DNA of 19,926 nucleotides from positions 1 through 19,926 of the forward strand of contig JABXGU010000853.1 of the NCBI GenBank assembly GCA_016550415.1, given 5' to 3'. The notes below the pieces were generated by a model that was given only the letters and a program-made list of their open reading frames with translations, searched no databases and had not been told where the DNA came from. This document shows positions 8,290 to 16,731 of the stretch, one piece after another. The first letter of the stretch is position 1. Every line of letters starts with the position of its first letter. The DNA comes from an archaeon (lineage in GTDB: Archaea; Asgardarchaeota; Hermodarchaeia; Hermodarchaeales; Hermodarchaeaceae). The position numbers and the translations under genes are program-made.

Positions 8290-11200
8290 TTACTTGGCTG
8301 CCACTTGGCGCCGCTTGAGTAAGCACGTGACCACAAGGATCAGTATTACAATCACAGCGACGGCAATGACAATGTAGAGTTCGTATGGTAATTGAATGGT
8401 TGTTTCTACAGGAAGGATGGTGAATACAGCGTCAGATGTATCACTGACAGTGTACATTCCATCTGTGCAGTTCACTCGTACCATGAACTGATCACCTGAA
8501 GGAAGACCGTAGAACGCATTCAATGAATCCCAAGTTGCTGACATAAGTGTTGTACCGAAGACCACAAGTTTCCAAGTTGCACCAGTATCATTGCTGACTT
8601 CAACAGTGAAGCCAAGAATTTCATCTAGGTTGGCATCAGAAGCAGTCCATGTAATGGTTATGGAACCGGGGTTCTTTATTTCACCACCGTTGGGTGAGGT
8701 AACTGCTAGGGTTGGAGCGAAGAAGTTCGTGATGCTCACGTTCTTGACATCGACATCCATACCAGTACCGAAGTCGATTGAGGTTCCAGTCCATCCCTTG
8801 AGTTTCAAGTCAATCACTGTGTTTAGACCCAATGTATGGGTGTCAAACCCAGATGTAAGACCAGCCTGGATATGTGGATAGATAGCAGCTGCTGAAGCAT
8901 ATACTACGAATGGTAGGTCATAGCCACACCAAACATAGTTTGCTCCTGCATCGATACCCCAGTAGTCAACACCAATCAAGTAGTCACCTGATTCTGGTGC
9001 TGAGCCGATGGTAATATCTTCGATACTACCTGCATTAGTGCTGGAGCCGATTAAGACACCACTTGGGCTCATAAGGAAGAGTTCACAGTCATGCGGAGCC
9101 GATGGAGGACCAGGATCGCCTCCCAGTACCTCAAGATTCAGCTCAAGAAGCATTCCTGCTGCAATTCCTGACCAAGTGTATGTGAAGTCCCAAGGACCAC
9201 CAGCCGCTGTATTAGGTGTAGCGTTGGCTTCAACGAATAATCCATGGATTTCAAGTTGACTTGATAGGAGGACCTGTAGGTCGGTCTCCCGAATCTCAAG
9301 AGTCGGGAATCCATCAAGACCCCATGAATCATATGTACCATTCAAGATAACATGTGGACCATTAATCGACATGTCATCAACGACTTGTGTATTCTGTGCA
9401 ATACCAGCTGCGCTTGTGCAGTTGATCATACCTGAGGGACCAGGAAGATCCTCGAACCCTAATTGTGTAGCATTGTTCACTGGAGTTACAGTGATGGTAA
9501 TGTTCTCTGGAACATAATTACCACCGTAACTGGAAACGTGCAGTGCAATAATCAGGTAACCACGATTTGAACAGGATCCGGGACCCCAAGTGTAGTCGGT
9601 TAGGAGTACGTTCTGGCATTCCCAAGTGGGAGTACCAACCCAGTGCCCATCATCGACATAACTTGTTGATGATTCAAACCAGCCACCAAGATATCCGTTA
9701 ACACCATAGCCTGCCATGAGAGTGTAGACGTCTATGCAGGTGTCAGGGTCAGTCCATGTGACATTAGTCATAATCCACGTGGTGAAATTGTCACCCGTAT
9801 TGATATCGCTAACGTCTACCATGTACCATCGCCATTCACCCGAAGCCTTTCTTCCATTGTAGTCAATTGCTCCAGTGATTGCACCTTGGTCGAATGGATG
9901 TCCATCAGTGCCACCCCAGGTTAAGCTGTCACCAGGACCGACTTGTCCGTCGACTCGTACTGTGATTGGGAAGTACTTGTCAACAGTACCCTTGGTAGCT
10001 TTGATGAATCCTTCATAGATACCAGGTGAAACACCACCAGGAACAGTGCATGTGATGTTCCAAACATTGGAACTGTGCTGAGTGAAGCTGAACCATGACC
10101 AGTCAACACGTTGATAGAGTCGAATGGTGATTGTGACATCTAGGGTTCTCCAGAGGTAAACTTCGTTACCAACATCGTGGTAATAGATTGTGGCGTTCAT
10201 GTTGCCATTCCATTGATCACCAGGATTGCCAACATGGATTTGGCTGCATGGTGTTGCAGAATAGTCAAACATGACACGACGAACCTCACCAACACCTTCA
10301 GTGCCAGCGAAGTTAATCACACCATCTTCGTTGGTGTCGTTCCAGTCATGGAGGAACACATAGTTGCCATCACCTGTCAGAGCAAAGAGTTGCTCGAATT
10401 TGTCAGCTCCGTATGAGACGTGGATGACAGCATAGTCTGCATCGTTCATGAACTGGTCTTGGAAGATCTTGTCAAAGTGACCATCAGCAAAGAGCGAATA
10501 GGTCGTATACACACTGGTAGAGGTGAATGTCTTAGTGCTTTCGTTTAGTAGCGTGTACCACTCGGCATCAATACCATCCAAGGCTAGAGTTGAGGTTCCA
10601 GCGTAAGCTTGGATTTCCTTGCTTTCGCCAGCCATGATGCTGTGAGTAGTGAAGCTACCACTGAGCCACTGAACGTAATACCCAGGATGATCGTATGATT
10701 CACCATAGTATGGAATACTTCCGATGAGTTCTCCAAAGTACATGTTCATGTACCAAGAACGAGACCATGTTGCAGGGTCATGTTGTAAGCCCCAGTTGGA
10801 AAATGTGTAGTTGCACGCAAAGCCTGGAAGGTAATCTGTTGCACCATCAGTGGTGTCGTTACCAAAGGCTATGTTCACTGTTCGCCAAGCATTGACTCGT
10901 CCTGCACCTTGTCTGAGGGCAGGTTGATTGAGGTCATCTGTACCAGACATAATAGCTGACTTCAAAACACCATACAAGTTGCCAGGAGGTGAACCAGCTG
11001 CTTGGAATGCAAGAGCTGCTACACCAGCTGCAATAGGTGCGGCTTGGCTAGTTCCACCGAATGTAGTCCATGATGAATTTCCGTCACCTTGTGAGTAGTG
11101 TAGAGGTGCAATGTCGAACGCCCATGCACCAGGAGCTACAACATCAGGCTTAGGCACAGACTGTGGTGTTGGACCATTGCTGGAGAAGTCTGCAATCTGG

Positions 11201-13074
11201 TCATATGGTTGTGGACCTAGTGAGCTGTCATTGTTGTATGTGGGTTGAGCATAGTGGGTTGTTGTGCTTGCACCAACCATCAAGGCTGTTTCTGAGCTTG
11301 GTGAACCGCTTGTACCCCAACCAGGGCCAGCGTTACCTTGTGAAACAACGAAGAGAGGTGCAGCGAAAATCTCAGGTGTGACTGGTTCATACCAAGGAGT
11401 CCAACCAGTGAAGCTATAGGTATCATCGGTGAGGCCACCAGTTGATAGGAAGTCCATGGTGTAGCTGTACCAATCATTGCCCCACTGGAAGTTATAGGGA
11501 GCAGTGAAGAAGTAGCCGATGAAGCCCCAAGAGTTGCTCAAAATTTGTGCTTGGTTTGAATAGTCGTAGCCAAAGTAGCCACAGTGATCCCAGTCATACC
11601 AAGAATTGTAGGGATTGTTCGCCAAGTAGATTGGTCGGTAACCAGAACCCCAGAACCAACAGTTGATTATGTCACCATAGGTGAAGAGCATGAGTGCCAT
11701 GATCTTAGCACCAGGTGCCACACCGGGGGTTGTGTAGAGTGTTCCGTTACCGTATAGGTCGTATTCAACGATTCCACGACCGGCTGCGGAACCAGCAGTA
11801 CTTGTGCCGTGCCCGTCAGGGTCGTACATGCATGAAAAGCCTCGACCGAATCGGTCAATACCACTGACCAAGTCGCCATTAATGACGCCAAATAGGTCAA
11901 AGGTGTTGGAAAGGCAGCCCATGCTGTAATCGTTGGAACCATTACCATCAAAGTCAATTGCGAGGACTTCTGTTCCGTCACCCCACATGTGGGGATCGTT
12001 GTTTGTGAAGTCCCAGTCAGCTGAAACACTGGTACTGAAACCATTAAAGTCTGCAGATAGTGCAAAGCTGGTTTCAAAGTCGACATATAGCGTATCGTAC
12101 ACGAAGGGCGTTACACTGTCAACGAGAATGAAGACGAAGAACTGTCGGCGAACACCAGAACTGGAGCCAACGTGGACATCCATACCCACTTTGTAGAAGC
12201 CGGATTGACTGACGATTCCGCCAAAGCCACCAACATACATGTCTTCAACTTCGACACCATAGGTAGAATATGAATATCGTATTCCACCAAAATCGCCAGC
12301 CCACATTGGGAAGTCTAGACCCGCCGTTAGGAGGTAACCACCGACTGAGGGCAGGGCGTAGCTGGTGATTGCGAGTGTAAGTCCACCAGGGTCAAAGCTT
12401 GTTGGATAGCCAGAGCTGTTTGTAGCGTATGCATCAGCAAGGTCTGTATGACCAAAGTCAGTACCAGTGTCAACGATACCAATTGTGATTCCGGTTCCGT
12501 CGATTTCTGGGTAATTGTCCTGAACTAGGTCATTTTGGATTATCTGCTGTACTAGGTATTGGTCAGTGACAGGAGTGTCAGCACCTTCAGAATAGGCATC
12601 AAGTTTCTGGTCGCCAATAATGGAGCCAGTGTAGTCAATTTTGTCAATGAAAATCAAATCTTTGGGAGTTGGGACAAATCCCTGAACGAGATAGCCACCG
12701 GGATACCCAAAGACATTCTTAATTGTCATGTGGTCACTAACCTCAATTAAGTCTACATCGCGTAGACAACCGAGGAGGACACCAACTGAGTTGCCATTGG
12801 ATCGTATGTTGTCTGGAGCAATACCAGTTTTGAGCCATGTGCGAAGGTTACTGTGGATGTTAGCTAGAGGGTCAGTGTTTGAGTCACTTGAAGAAGTGGT
12901 TGGCTTTCCTGAAAAGAATGTGTTAGAATCTGTTCCAGGAATAAGAGTTGGAAAGCTTGTAGCAAGATTAGCAAGAGGTATACCAGAGATGCCGATGAAC
13001 ATTGAAAAACAGAGAATTACTGAAAAAGTTAGTGATACTAGAGGTCGCTTCTTAAGAAGCATATTTACTTTCAT
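8290..13074 (-). CDS. Secreted, membrane-anchored subtilisin-like serine protease (S8, TPP II/pyrolysin-like)
   Basis: An extracellular peptidase of 1594 residues from ATG 13074. An upstream in-frame TTG (13131) is rejected as start because it would place 19 charged and polar residues before the signal peptide and lies near the TATA box. Order of parts: signal peptide (to about 35), propeptide (about 70-185), S8 domain with Asp202 (GIVDTGTD), His422 (DGHGTSTAG), oxyanion Asn581 (SQGNAGPG) and nucleophile Ser676 (GGTSQAAP), a long beta-rich region including a calcium-loop-like DWNDTNEDGVINF (about 910-922) and PPC-like beta sandwiches, a fibronectin/Ig-like domain (about 1450-1550), a transmembrane helix (about 1566-1586) and the tail KRRQVAAK. 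The 220-residue gap between Asp and His is far longer than the 30-60 of ordinary subtilisins and resembles TPP II and pyrolysin. All catalytic residues are present, so it should be active, probably degrading external protein. It is monocistronic with a strong terminator. Confidence 0.93.
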   Translation of the reverse strand: MKVNMLLKKRPLVSLTFSVILCFSMFIGISGIPLANLATSFPTLIPGTDSNTFFSGKPTTSSSDSNTDPLANIHSNLRTWLKTGIAPDNIRSNGNSVGVLLGCLRDVDLIEVSDHMTIKNVFGYPGGYLVQGFVPTPKDLIFIDKIDYTGSIIGDQKLDAYSEGADTPVTDQYLVQQIIQNDLVQDNYPEIDGTGITIGIVDTGTDFGHTDLADAYATNSSGYPTSFDPGGLTLAITSYALPSVGGYLLTAGLDFPMWAGDFGGIRYSYSTYGVEVEDMYVGGFGGIVSQSGFYKVGMDVHVGSSSGVRRQFFVFILVDSVTPFVYDTLYVDFETSFALSADFNGFSTSVSADWDFTNNDPHMWGDGTEVLAIDFDGNGSNDYSMGCLSNTFDLFGVINGDLVSGIDRFGRGFSCMYDPDGHGTSTAGSAAGRGIVEYDLYGNGTLYTTPGVAPGAKIMALMLFTYGDIINCWFWGSGYRPIYLANNPYNSWYDWDHCGYFGYDYSNQAQILSNSWGFIGYFFTAPYNFQWGNDWYSYTMDFLSTGGLTDDTYSFTGWTPWYEPVTPEIFAAPLFVVSQGNAGPGWGTSGSPSSETALMVGASTTTHYAQPTYNNDSSLGPQPYDQIADFSSNGPTPQSVPKPDVVAPGAWAFDIAPLHYSQGDGNSSWTTFGGTSQAAPIAAGVAALAFQAAGSPPGNLYGVLKSAIMSGTDDLNQPALRQGAGRVNAWRTVNIAFGNDTTDGATDYLPGFACNYTFSNWGLQHDPATWSRSWYMNMYFGELIGSIPYYGESYDHPGYYVQWLSGSFTTHSIMAGESKEIQAYAGTSTLALDGIDAEWYTLLNESTKTFTSTSVYTTYSLFADGHFDKIFQDQFMNDADYAVIHVSYGADKFEQLFALTGDGNYVFLHDWNDTNEDGVINFAGTEGVGEVRRVMFDYSATPCSQIHVGNPGDQWNGNMNATIYYHDVGNEVYLWRTLDVTITIRLYQRVDWSWFSFTQHSSNVWNITCTVPGGVSPGIYEGFIKATKGTVDKYFPITVRVDGQVGPGDSLTWGGTDGHPFDQGAITGAIDYNGRKASGEWRWYMVDVSDINTGDNFTTWIMTNVTWTDPDTCIDVYTLMAGYGVNGYLGGWFESSTSYVDDGHWVGTPTWECQNVLLTDYTWGPGSCSNRGYLIIALHVSSYGGNYVPENITITVTPVNNATQLGFEDLPGPSGMINCTSAAGIAQNTQVVDDMSINGPHVILNGTYDSWGLDGFPTLEIRETDLQVLLSSQLEIHGLFVEANATPNTAAGGPWDFTYTWSGIAAGMLLELNLEVLGGDPGPPSAPHDCELFLMSPSGVLIGSSTNAGSIEDITIGSAPESGDYLIGVDYWGIDAGANYVWCGYDLPFVVYASAAAIYPHIQAGLTSGFDTHTLGLNTVIDLKLKGWTGTSIDFGTGMDVDVKNVSITNFFAPTLAVTSPNGGEIKNPGSITITWTASDANLDEILGFTVEVSNDTGATWKLVVFGTTLMSATWDSLNAFYGLPSGDQFMVRVNCTDGMYTVSDTSDAVFTILPVETTIQLPYELYIVIAVAVIVILILVVTCLLKRRQVAAK

Positions 13075-13285
13075 TTTTTTATTTCCATCCGTTGTTCCTA
13101 CTTTACAGTAGGGTGGCGAATAGTGAGGCAAGGGTCTTTAAATACTTTAATGTGTCTTTCAGATGCTAAATGAACTTAGTTTATAAAGGGAAGATGAAAA
13201 AACGAGAAATTCATCGCTTTTTGTCGATTGCAGGTTTCGAAATGTTTTTTAAGAAAATACATCTATCTTTCTTTTTGGTGGTATA
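13075..13285. promoter_or_regulatory. Divergent promoter region between subtilase and winged-helix regulator
   Basis: For the - strand subtilase, AAGTATTTAAAG (about 13137-13148) is a TATA box that would give a leader of about 40 nt. TTTATAAA (13180-13187) is symmetric and could serve either direction. For the + strand regulator, TTTTTTAAGAAAAT (about 13244-13257) is closest to its start. Two possible operator-like symmetries lie between: ATCG-N8-CGAT (13213-13228) and TTTCGAAA (13235-13242). The GGTGG at 13277-13281 is the SD of the regulator. Operator function is a guess. Confidence 0.45.
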
Positions 13286-13525
13286 GTGAACACGTTTAGA
13301 AGTCACAAGGAACCACCCAGCGCAACTAAAATCGTCCACACGATAGAAAACCAGGGTCCTATGACCAGTAAGGAAATAGTGGATACGACCAAGTTGGCAC
13401 CGCGGACGGTACGGTATGCGCTGAAACGGTTGGTTGCAGAAGGCGTTGTCGCGCGAGTTCCCAACTTGAATGACCTACGCCAGACAATCTTCATGCTCCA
13501 CATTGAACGTCGCATGAACCGTTAG
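13286..13525 (+). CDS. Small winged-helix transcriptional regulator (MarR/ArsR-like)
   Basis: A 79-residue protein that is almost only a DNA-binding domain: helix 1 (about 13-25), helix 2 MTSKEIVDTT (26-35), a recognition helix APRTVRYALKRLVAEG (38-53) and a wing VVARVPNLNDLRQTIFML (54-71). The TSKEI-APRTV-LKRLV-EG pattern is the classic MarR/ArsR-type winged helix in archaea. No effector domain or metal-binding Cys is visible, so it probably acts as a dimer or in constitutive form. The start is GTG with GGTGG 4 nt upstream. It is divergent from the large subtilase and shares its regulatory region, so it may regulate that gene or itself. It is followed 57 nt later on the same strand by an unidentified gene. 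Confidence 0.85.
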   Translation: MNTFRSHKEPPSATKIVHTIENQGPMTSKEIVDTTKLAPRTVRYALKRLVAEGVVARVPNLNDLRQTIFMLHIERRMNR

Positions 13526-13582
13526 CTTATTATCACCGGACCCTTTATTCGCAGTTGCCAGATCATCAGAGAAGGAGTGACT

Positions 13583-14317
13583 ATGACATTTTTCTACCGT
13601 CGAAAACCAAAGCCTCCCTCCTCCACTTTTTTCACGCCACTACTGAAGCTCTTTAAAACTGAATATTCCACAGCGTGGACAAGACCTTCTAGACCCGCAC
13701 CAGTTGAGGATAGTGGAAGTCCAATCCTCCTCAGTGGACCCAAGAGCCGCTATGGTCTCGGTATTGGACTCCACTTCATCGCCATCCCCAAGCATCCAAG
13801 AATCGACGCCAATTGTGTATGGAAATATGCTCGAAAAGAAATGTATGATGCACTCATTCAAGAGGGAGTGAGCCAAGCAGAAGCAGACATGTTCACAAGA
13901 CGCTTCATAGACTTACTTCAGCCTCCAGTAGAAATTGTAGTTGAAATCGAACCAGAGGATAAAAAAGCAATAGAGGATTTCCGGCGCCTCATTAACTATC
14001 AATTACTCCTTGGACAAAATTATGATGGCACAACTCCATCTATCAGTCAAATCTATGGTGAATTAATAGAAACATTCACAAGTGTCCAAGCAAAAGAAAA
14101 ACCAGGCAACCCAGATGCCGCCACTGAATTAGATGGCATTATTCTACGTAACGTCAGTATAACCATTCGCCAAGAGGATATCGAAAAAAAGACCATCCTC
14201 GACATCGAAGGGAAACTGAAAGAAGCCATCATATTCTTCAAAATGTTCACAGAATCACGCTACCTAAAGCGTGCAACACCCCAAGAACCACTCATCATCC
14301 AACAACTCTACAAATAG
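13583..14317 (+). CDS. Unidentified soluble protein
   Basis: A 244-residue protein that I do not recognise. It has no signal peptide or transmembrane helix. The N-terminal 60 residues are basic and Pro/Ser-rich and likely disordered; a core follows with a beta segment (GLGIGLHFIAIP), a helix with VSQAEADMFTRRFIDLL, an acidic VEIVVEIEPEDKK stretch, and a C-terminal part with ILRNVSITIRQEDIEKKTI and a long helix. ATG 13583 is chosen because AGGAGTGA (13573-13580) is its SD; the GTG at 13577, two codons earlier, falls inside that SD. It may be co-transcribed with the winged-helix gene 57 nt upstream. It converges on the OppF gene; the 169-nt gap holds only A/T-rich sequence with short T-runs on both strands. 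Confidence 0.75.
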   Translation: MTFFYRRKPKPPSSTFFTPLLKLFKTEYSTAWTRPSRPAPVEDSGSPILLSGPKSRYGLGIGLHFIAIPKHPRIDANCVWKYARKEMYDALIQEGVSQAEADMFTRRFIDLLQPPVEIVVEIEPEDKKAIEDFRRLINYQLLLGQNYDGTTPSISQIYGELIETFTSVQAKEKPGNPDAATELDGIILRNVSITIRQEDIEKKTILDIEGKLKEAIIFFKMFTESRYLKRATPQEPLIIQQLYK

Positions 14318-14486
14318 ACCAAACTTCTGCTTGATTCAGTAACCATTCACTAGAATGTCTTCTATTAGAAACTAAGTCTCACAGGAACTCAGTCTAGCTA
14401 AGAACCATTTTTGGAGCCTTAACTAAGTTTTAAGCAACACCAGAAGGAAAATACACTTATCAAATGAATCATAGAGCACCGGAGAA

Positions 14487-15512
14487 TTACTCTTTCTCTT
14501 CCCATTGCTTAGGATCGAACCAGTTCCAGCAGGCAGCATAGTGGTCCTTTTCAACCTGTTTCCACGGAGGCTCTTCCAGTCGACACTTCTCTGTAGCTCT
14601 GTCACATCGTGGATGGAACCGGCAACCTGAAGGAGGATTAATTGGGCTAGGAACTTCGCCCACAGGCGCACGACGAGTATGCACTAGAGTTGGGTCCGGA
14701 ATGGGAACGGCGGAAACAAGAATTGCAGTGTACTGATGCTTCGGATTGTCAATCACTCGTCCGATGGGTCCATACTCAACAATCTTGCCCAAATACATGA
14801 TGGCAATCCTATCACCGATAAACCGGCCAGAGGCTAGGTCGTGTGTCACATACAAGTAAGTGAGATCGTATTTCTTAATCAGGTCTTTAAGCAGTTGTAG
14901 GACTTCAGCGCGGATTGATGCATCAAGCATTGAAACAGGCTCGTCTGCAACTATGAAGGATGGCTGGGATACGATGGCGCGAGCAATTACTACGCGTTGA
15001 CGCTGACCACCACTGAGCATGTGAGGATATCGGCTCAAGAAGTCTTCAGGAGGAATAAGTCGCACATCCTCCATCGCCATCTTTACCCTCTCTTCCAGCT
15101 CTTCACGATTCGAAGCAAGTTTGTTAACCTGAAGGCATTCTGCGATACTGTCGAAAATGGACAAACGGGGATTTAGCGATTCATAGGGGTCCTGGAATAT
15201 TATCTGTAATTTTGGACGGAGCGCCTTCATTTCCTGCTTGGAAATCTGTGAAAGATCCTGACCAGCATATGTGACGGTGCCCTCCGTGGCTTTATCAAGA
15301 TTCAGAAGAACCCGTCCAGTTGTGGTCTTTCCACAGCCAGACTCGCCAGCAAGAACAAAGACTTCGTTCTTGAAGATTTCGAATGAAACATCGTCTACAG
15401 CCTTAACCCAGATTTGTTCGCGGCTGAAAAGAGATGCAATCATCCCCTGCCTGACAGGGAAGTATTTCTTAAGATTAGTTACTTTTATCAATGGTTTTCT
15501 TGTTGCTGCCAT
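14487..15512 (-). CDS. oppF: Oligopeptide/dipeptide ABC transporter ATPase, OppF/DppF type
   Basis: A 341-residue cytosolic ATPase that, paired with OppD, powers import of peptides or other small solutes through OppB/OppC-type permeases. Motifs: Walker A GESGCGKT (56-63), Q107 in FQDPYESLNP, signature LSGGQRQR (166-173), Walker B VADEP (D190, E191) and H224 in YVTHDL. The C-terminal oligo_HPY domain has GCRFHPRCDRATEKC with Cys297, 303 and 310, plus Cys328, the four-Cys arrangement reported to hold an iron-sulfur cluster in some DppD/DppF proteins. The start ATG lies 6 nt after the OppD stop, with the SD GGAAGTGA overlapping that stop, so the two genes are one operon. The family assignment is firm; the substrate is unknown. 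Confidence 0.94.
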   Translation of the reverse strand: MAATRKPLIKVTNLKKYFPVRQGMIASLFSREQIWVKAVDDVSFEIFKNEVFVLAGESGCGKTTTGRVLLNLDKATEGTVTYAGQDLSQISKQEMKALRPKLQIIFQDPYESLNPRLSIFDSIAECLQVNKLASNREELEERVKMAMEDVRLIPPEDFLSRYPHMLSGGQRQRVVIARAIVSQPSFIVADEPVSMLDASIRAEVLQLLKDLIKKYDLTYLYVTHDLASGRFIGDRIAIMYLGKIVEYGPIGRVIDNPKHQYTAILVSAVPIPDPTLVHTRRAPVGEVPSPINPPSGCRFHPRCDRATEKCRLEEPPWKQVEKDHYAACWNWFDPKQWEEKE

Positions 15513-15518
15513 GAATAA

Positions 15519-16496
15519 TCACTTCCAGACATTCTTACCCCACAGCTTGTCAGCATGGTGACAGGCAACGAAGTGTTTCGTTTTTATTTCCCGAAATTCA
15601 GGTTCCTTATTTTCGCAAATCTCAGTAGCTATTGGACAACGCGGGTGGAACCGACAACCTGAAGGAGGATGAATAAGACCAGGAGGAGCACCCGGAATAC
15701 TGACGAGATGGTCGCTTCCAAGAAGGCTAGGAACCGAACGGATAAGACCCTCAGTATAGGGATGCAACCGTTCCTTGAAAATAGTGACAATGTCAGCGAA
15801 CTCAACAATTTTTCCAGCATACATAATCGCAACACGGTCACAAGCCTCAGCAATGGTTGCCAAGTCATGAGTGATGAGGATAACAGAAAGGTTGAATTTC
15901 TTCTGAAGACTCTTAAGCAGCTTAAGAACCTGAGCCTCGACAGTAACATCGAGGGCAGTGGTAGGCTCATCAGCAATAATCACCTTAGGCTCCGTAACCA
16001 AAGCCATGGCAATCATAACACGCTGCTTCATGCCACCACTAAACTCATGAGGATAATTCGAAGCACGAGAAGGATCAACACCCACAACCTCGAGAATATC
16101 CTCCATCTTCTTCCAAGCCTCATCATGAGTCACATCCTCATGGATAAGAATGGCTTCAACAATCTGCTCCCCAATCCGAAGAACAGGATTAAGCGCATTC
16201 ATAGCACCCTGAAACACCATGGAAATCTCTTTCCACCGAATCTTACGAAGCTCACCAAGCGACTGCTTCGTCAGATCCACGCCATCAAGAATAACCTCCC
16301 CATCCACAATACGACCAGGATAGGGCATGAGATTCAGAATAGCGTAGGCCATCGTCGACTTGCCACAACCAGACTCACCAGCAATACCAAGTGTCTCACC
16401 ACGCTGCAAGTTGAAACCAACATCATCCACAGCCTTAACAGAACCAGTCTCAACGAAGAAATACGCCTTCAAATGCTTAACTTCAAGAACTGACAA
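15519..16496 (-). CDS. oppD: Oligopeptide/dipeptide ABC transporter ATPase, OppD/DppD type
   Basis: A 325-residue partner of OppF. Motifs: Walker A GESGCGKS (40-47), Q96 in VFQGAMNALNP (the usual OppD/DppD wording), signature FSGGMKQR (152-159), Walker B IADEP (D176, E177) and H210 in LITHDL. The C-terminal oligo_HPY domain carries Cys281, 287, 294 and 312, a possible 4Fe-4S site. The start is TTG 16496, supported by a strong GGGGTGAG 6-7 nt upstream. Directly upstream there is no permease or binding protein, only a possible 49-residue ORF and a promoter, which is unusual because OppD and OppF normally close an operon after binding protein, OppB and OppC. The missing subunits must be encoded elsewhere. 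Confidence 0.94.
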   Translation of the reverse strand: MSVLEVKHLKAYFFVETGSVKAVDDVGFNLQRGETLGIAGESGCGKSTMAYAILNLMPYPGRIVDGEVILDGVDLTKQSLGELRKIRWKEISMVFQGAMNALNPVLRIGEQIVEAILIHEDVTHDEAWKKMEDILEVVGVDPSRASNYPHEFSGGMKQRVMIAMALVTEPKVIIADEPTTALDVTVEAQVLKLLKSLQKKFNLSVILITHDLATIAEACDRVAIMYAGKIVEFADIVTIFKERLHPYTEGLIRSVPSLLGSDHLVSIPGAPPGLIHPPSGCRFHPRCPIATEICENKEPEFREIKTKHFVACHHADKLWGKNVWK

Positions 16497-16514
16497 ACTT
16501 TTCTCACCCCAATG

Positions 16515-16664
16515 TTATTCTGTAATCCAACTTGATACTCCTATATCCTTTACGAATTTGGAATCACCATTTAAGAATCTCAATGACATTCTCCCTAAAC
16601 AAATTTGGTTTCTAAGAATAACGCTGGTGATTGTGTTCAGGGCAACATTTTCTCGTAAACCCAA
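16515..16664 (-). CDS. Possible 49-residue ORF leading the oppDF operon
   Basis: TTG 16664 is preceded by GGAGGT (16677-16672) with 7-nt spacing, the best SD in the window. The frame runs to a TAA at 16515-16517, 18 nt before the oppD start. The predicted peptide is mixed (begins MGLRENVALNTI, ends SSWITE), not clearly hydrophobic and not recognised. It could be a small protein, a leader peptide, or a remnant of a lost permease gene. Support is the SD, the upstream TATA box and the tight spacing, not homology. Confidence 0.4.
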   Translation of the reverse strand: MGLRENVALNTITSVILRNQICLGRMSLRFLNGDSKFVKDIGVSSWITE

Positions 16665-16671
16665 GAATTTT

Positions 16672-16731
16672 ACCTCCAAGGGGTTTCAGAGAGGGGAGAA
16701 TGGGTTAGGGTTATTCAAATTGTTTAAAAAC
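16672..16731 (-). promoter_or_regulatory. Probable promoter and SD of the oppDF operon
   Basis: On the - strand GTTTTTAAA (16731-16723) is a TATA box. Initiation about 25 nt downstream (near 16700) would leave a leader of about 35 nt carrying GGAGGT (16677-16672) before TTG 16664. Confidence 0.5.

Noticed and set aside
11667..12086. 139-residue - strand ORF inside the large subtilase
   Set aside because: It is an out-of-frame reading of the subtilase gene; the protease frame carries the His motif and is continuous through it.
12728..13111. 127-residue + strand ORF over the subtilase N-terminus
   Set aside because: Antisense to the signal peptide and propeptide; no SD and no recognisable domain.
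13075..13131. TTG 13131 as start of the large subtilase
   Set aside because: It adds 19 residues before the signal peptide and lies close to the TATA box; ATG 13074 gives a normal signal peptide.
15669..16493. 274-residue + strand ORF opposite oppD
   Set aside because: It is the antisense shadow of oppD: its composition is rich in Asn, Thr, Arg and His with no domain pattern, while the - strand frame has every ABC motif.
16700..16716. Telomere-like GGGTTAGGG
   Set aside because: A single copy, not a repeat array, inside the oppDF promoter and leader region.
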